A model generated the notes under the pieces. The model ran no database searches. It worked only from the letters and a program-made list of their open reading frames with translations, and was not told the DNA's origin. The position numbers and the translations under genes are program-made. Shown one piece after another: positions 61,874 to 64,000 of a DNA stretch of 64,000 nt; positions within the stretch are counted from its first letter, which is position 1, and each line of letters opens with the position of its first letter. Origin of the DNA: Utricularia gibba (taxonomy: Eukaryota; Streptophyta; Magnoliopsida; Lamiales; Lentibulariaceae); NCBI GenBank assembly GCA_002189035.1, contig NEEC01000011.1, positions 2,356,001 to 2,420,000 of the forward strand. Reading direction: 5' to 3'.

Positions 61874-63490
61874 TCAAACAGGAACCGTTCTGTGTGCCAT
61901 TTCTGTGATCTTCTCTTCTTTCTTGTCTTTTTCTTCTTCATCTACCATGTATTCTTTCGACATTTCTTCCAGGGATTTCCCTTTGGGCTCCGGTATCAGA
62001 AGCGTAAACACCATTCCCAGAAAATTGGCGCACCCCAGAAGGATCAACGACTTTCTGACTCCGATTCCGGCGGGATATCCGGCGTGCTTCATTGGATCTG
62101 GGGACTGAGCGGCGTAAAGAAATCCGAAAGCTCCAACGATGGAACCCGCTTTTCCGGAAGCCGCGGAAATCCCGTGACAGGTGGATCGGAATCTCGCCGG
62201 GAAGATCTCCGCCGCGACGACGAAAGTGGTGGCATTTGGTCCGAAATTGGCGAAAAAGAAGGTTAGTGCATAGATGACTAAGAACCCAATTCGGTTATCT
62301 TTCTGTGTCCAGTGATCGTACGGTATCGCCAGAGCAAACATAAACGCAGTCATGAAGAAGAAGCCCATTAACTGAATTGTGAAGCGCCCCAATTTTTCGA
62401 TGAACCCCATCGTGAACCAGAATCCGGGAAGTGCCAAGAGGGAGACCAGGATCTGGGCTCTGGTGACTTTGAAGACTTCTTCTAAAGCATTCACCGATGA
62501 AGGTATTGGGATCCATTTCATGGAGATGAAAATGTCTTTCTGAAACAGAGTTTGGCTGTAAAACGCGATGCCCATAAAAAACCAGGTACTGGTGGTGCCC
62601 AGAAGATGACGCCCATGGCGGCGGAGAAATTCCTTGGAAAATAAACCAAATTGGTTTCTTCTTTCGTCTAATTGCGACTCAGTTGTCTCCAGATCCACGT
62701 TCAGTACCTTGGACATATCGGCGGCGGCTTGTTTCGCGTTATTGGCGATGAGCGCCGTGTAACGAGCGGTTTCCGGCAATTTTCTCCGTTGGAAGAACGC
62801 GGCGGTCGCCGGAACGGCACCGAACATGAGCATCACACGCCACGCGAAGTCGGCTTGAGGGACAGTGGAGCGGATTGGATCAACGGCGTAGGGCGGAGCC
62901 GGGAACCCCGCCTTGAACGAGGAGGAGAGAATGAGCCCCACCATTCCTGCGGACATACTTCCGATGCCGCTCATCAAATAAACGGCGGCGAGAAACCTTC
63001 CTCGTGTTCTCTTATTCGCGTACTCCGCCACGATCGTCGCGCAAAGTGGTTGACTTCCACCCACCCCGAACCCCACCCAAAACCTAAAGAAACACAGTGT
63101 AGCCATGACGGACGCAGGCCGGTCGCTGAAAGAAAGCCCTGAACCAACGGGAGAGATGATCATGAACACCAGCGCAATCCCATACGCTTCTTTCCGGCCT
63201 ATTCGATCACCAAGCCACCCGAAAAACAACTGCCCCACCAACGCTCCACATAAAATAACTGCACTGATTGCGGACGACACGTTCGGCGGTAGAGTTCCCG
63301 GCATCGGCGATCCCTCATGGTGGTAATAAATGCGGCCAAGAAGCCTAGTTACCAAGGAAATGGAGAATAGATCGTACGCACCGGCGAGAAACCCGATCCC
63401 GGCGACAATTAACGCCGTGAAATGGAACTTTTGCGTCTTCGCCGAGTCCAGAGCATCCAGCACTTCCACCTTCCGCCCTTCTTCCTCCAT
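61874..63490 (-). CDS. Divergent PHT1-type (phosphate:H+ symporter family) transporter
   Basis: Single-exon frame of 538 residues, the usual PHT1 length and 12-helix MFS layout. Family blocks: [124 protein letters not shown]. However, positions important for phosphate and proton handling in PHT1/PiPT differ: the TDAYD aspartate is Gly37 (LAGAYD), the GGDYPLSATI Asp and Tyr are Ser146 and Gln147 ([10 protein letters not shown]), the MQG glutamine is Ser174, and the WFLLD aspartate is Gly307 (WFFMG). Arg136, Trp303, Tyr311, Asn419 and Lys447 are kept. The frame is intact and motifs elsewhere are under clear constraint, so this looks like a functional paralogue with altered transport, not a decayed gene. 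Confidence 0.9.
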   Translation of the reverse strand: MEEEGRKVEVLDALDSAKTQKFHFTALIVAGIGFLAGAYDLFSISLVTRLLGRIYYHHEGSPMPGTLPPNVSSAISAVILCGALVGQLFFGWLGDRIGRKEAYGIALVFMIISPVGSGLSFSDRPASVMATLCFFRFWVGFGVGGSQPLCATIVAEYANKRTRGRFLAAVYLMSGIGSMSAGMVGLILSSSFKAGFPAPPYAVDPIRSTVPQADFAWRVMLMFGAVPATAAFFQRRKLPETARYTALIANNAKQAAADMSKVLNVDLETTESQLDERRNQFGLFSKEFLRRHGRHLLGTTSTWFFMGIAFYSQTLFQKDIFISMKWIPIPSSVNALEEVFKVTRAQILVSLLALPGFWFTMGFIEKLGRFTIQLMGFFFMTAFMFALAIPYDHWTQKDNRIGFLVIYALTFFFANFGPNATTFVVAAEIFPARFRSTCHGISAASGKAGSIVGAFGFLYAAQSPDPMKHAGYPAGIGVRKSLILLGCANFLGMVFTLLIPEPKGKSLEEMSKEYMVDEEEKDKKEEKITEMAHRTVPV

Positions 63491-64000
63491 TAAAAACCAC
63501 GATCGTTAATAACAGAAGAAGCTCACCCTTCTCCGTACCCATCTATTAATAACAGGGTTACCGCAGTGATAAAGACACTGTACCGGGTCAAAACCCTACC
63601 TCGTTGCGTTGACTTTTTAGAAGAAAAGTGAACCCTCGCCACACGATTGGACAATCAAAAGCCCTAATCTTCCAGATTAATATTAATTACACATGCTTCT
63701 AGAAGGAATCAATGGGAGGGGCGAAACTGGAACAACACAATTAAATGAGACCCCTCTTTTCAAAGCTGTCGAATTTTGAAGTATATCAAGGAATTAAATA
63801 GAATGACCAAAGGCTGAAAGATCTCAGCCGCTGGATCGTGCGAAATCGGACGGCTCAGCGATATTCTCAGCCCAAGAAGAAGCCAAGTCGGTTGTCGTTG
63901 ACTTTTAATTTTTAATATTTTGTTGCGTGGCGTGGTGTCATTGCAATTTGCAAACATAAAAAGTGCACCGCGGCCCACATCGGATATTGAAATAAAAAAA
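63491..64000. other. Upstream flank of the PHT1-like gene
   Basis: Promoter and leader of the PHT1-like gene (minus strand). I looked for the phosphate-starvation P1BS motif (GNATATNC) and found only near misses (around 63850 and 63981). No other gene seen. Confidence 0.4.

Overview
This window looks like ordinary nuclear chromosome DNA from a dicot flowering plant. The genes are split by short AT-rich GT-AG introns. Intergenic DNA is AT-rich with microsatellites, and every recognisable protein is a land-plant family (PPR, NPF, PHT1, MBF1, tubby-like, GTE bromodomain, protochlorophyllide reductase, eIF(iso)4E, PM19-like). I see no rRNA, no CRISPR array, no intact transposon, no virus-like gene and no tRNA that I could recognise. 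The species cannot be fixed from sequence alone. Exon models below were built by hand from splice sites, reading-frame phase and remembered family proteins; no search was run.

Layout. 1-1292 (-) 5' part of endo-beta-mannosidase; 2478-2796 (-) defensin-like cysteine-rich peptide; 3479-10335 (-) DExH RNA helicase with 19 exons; 10716-11526 (+) prefoldin subunit 4; 11846-15306 (-) LAF3-type amidohydrolase; 15337-17525 (+) PPR protein; 17918-22011 (-) ILP1-like C3HC zinc-finger protein; 22885-24805 (+) glycolate oxidase; 25252-27229 (+) tubby-like F-box protein; 28166-29159 (-) MBF1; 29469-31905 (+) Rab3GAP regulatory-subunit-like protein; 32443-34134 (+) damaged mitochondrial malate dehydrogenase; 34683-37261 (-) GTE4-like bromodomain protein; 38743-42643 (-) API5-like protein; 42989-45342 (+) RTN4IP1-like oxidoreductase; 45760-45996 (+) cysteine-free RALF-like peptide; 46334-46992 (+) m-type thioredoxin; 47524-49062 (-) protochlorophyllide oxidoreductase; 50947-51609 (-) AWPM-19/PM19-like membrane protein; 51939-54531 (-) G3BP-like NTF2+RRM protein; 54901-55311 PPR-like remnant with a tandem duplication; 56177-56494 (-) TOM9/TOM22; 56737-58184 (+) eIF(iso)4E; 59074-61172 (+) NPF5-type transporter; 61874-63490 (-) divergent PHT1-type transporter.

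The genes do not form a pathway, as expected for a plant chromosome. What recurs is architecture: at least five neighbouring pairs are head-to-head with under 400 bp between start codons, and one pair (LAF3/PPR) has only 30 bp. Several products act in plastids or peroxisomes (POR, thioredoxin m, glycolate oxidase), others in mitochondria (TOM9, malate dehydrogenase, RTN4IP1-like) or in RNA metabolism (helicase, G3BP, eIF(iso)4E, PPR).

The points most worth a second look are: a PHT1-family transporter lacking most of the residues known to bind phosphate or couple protons; a RALF-like peptide without any of the family's cysteines; a run of single-base breaks located in homopolymers in otherwise well preserved genes (PPR, GTE, G3BP, probably PM19), which suggests assembly errors more than decay; a malate dehydrogenase copy that looks genuinely damaged; and two GC-AG introns.
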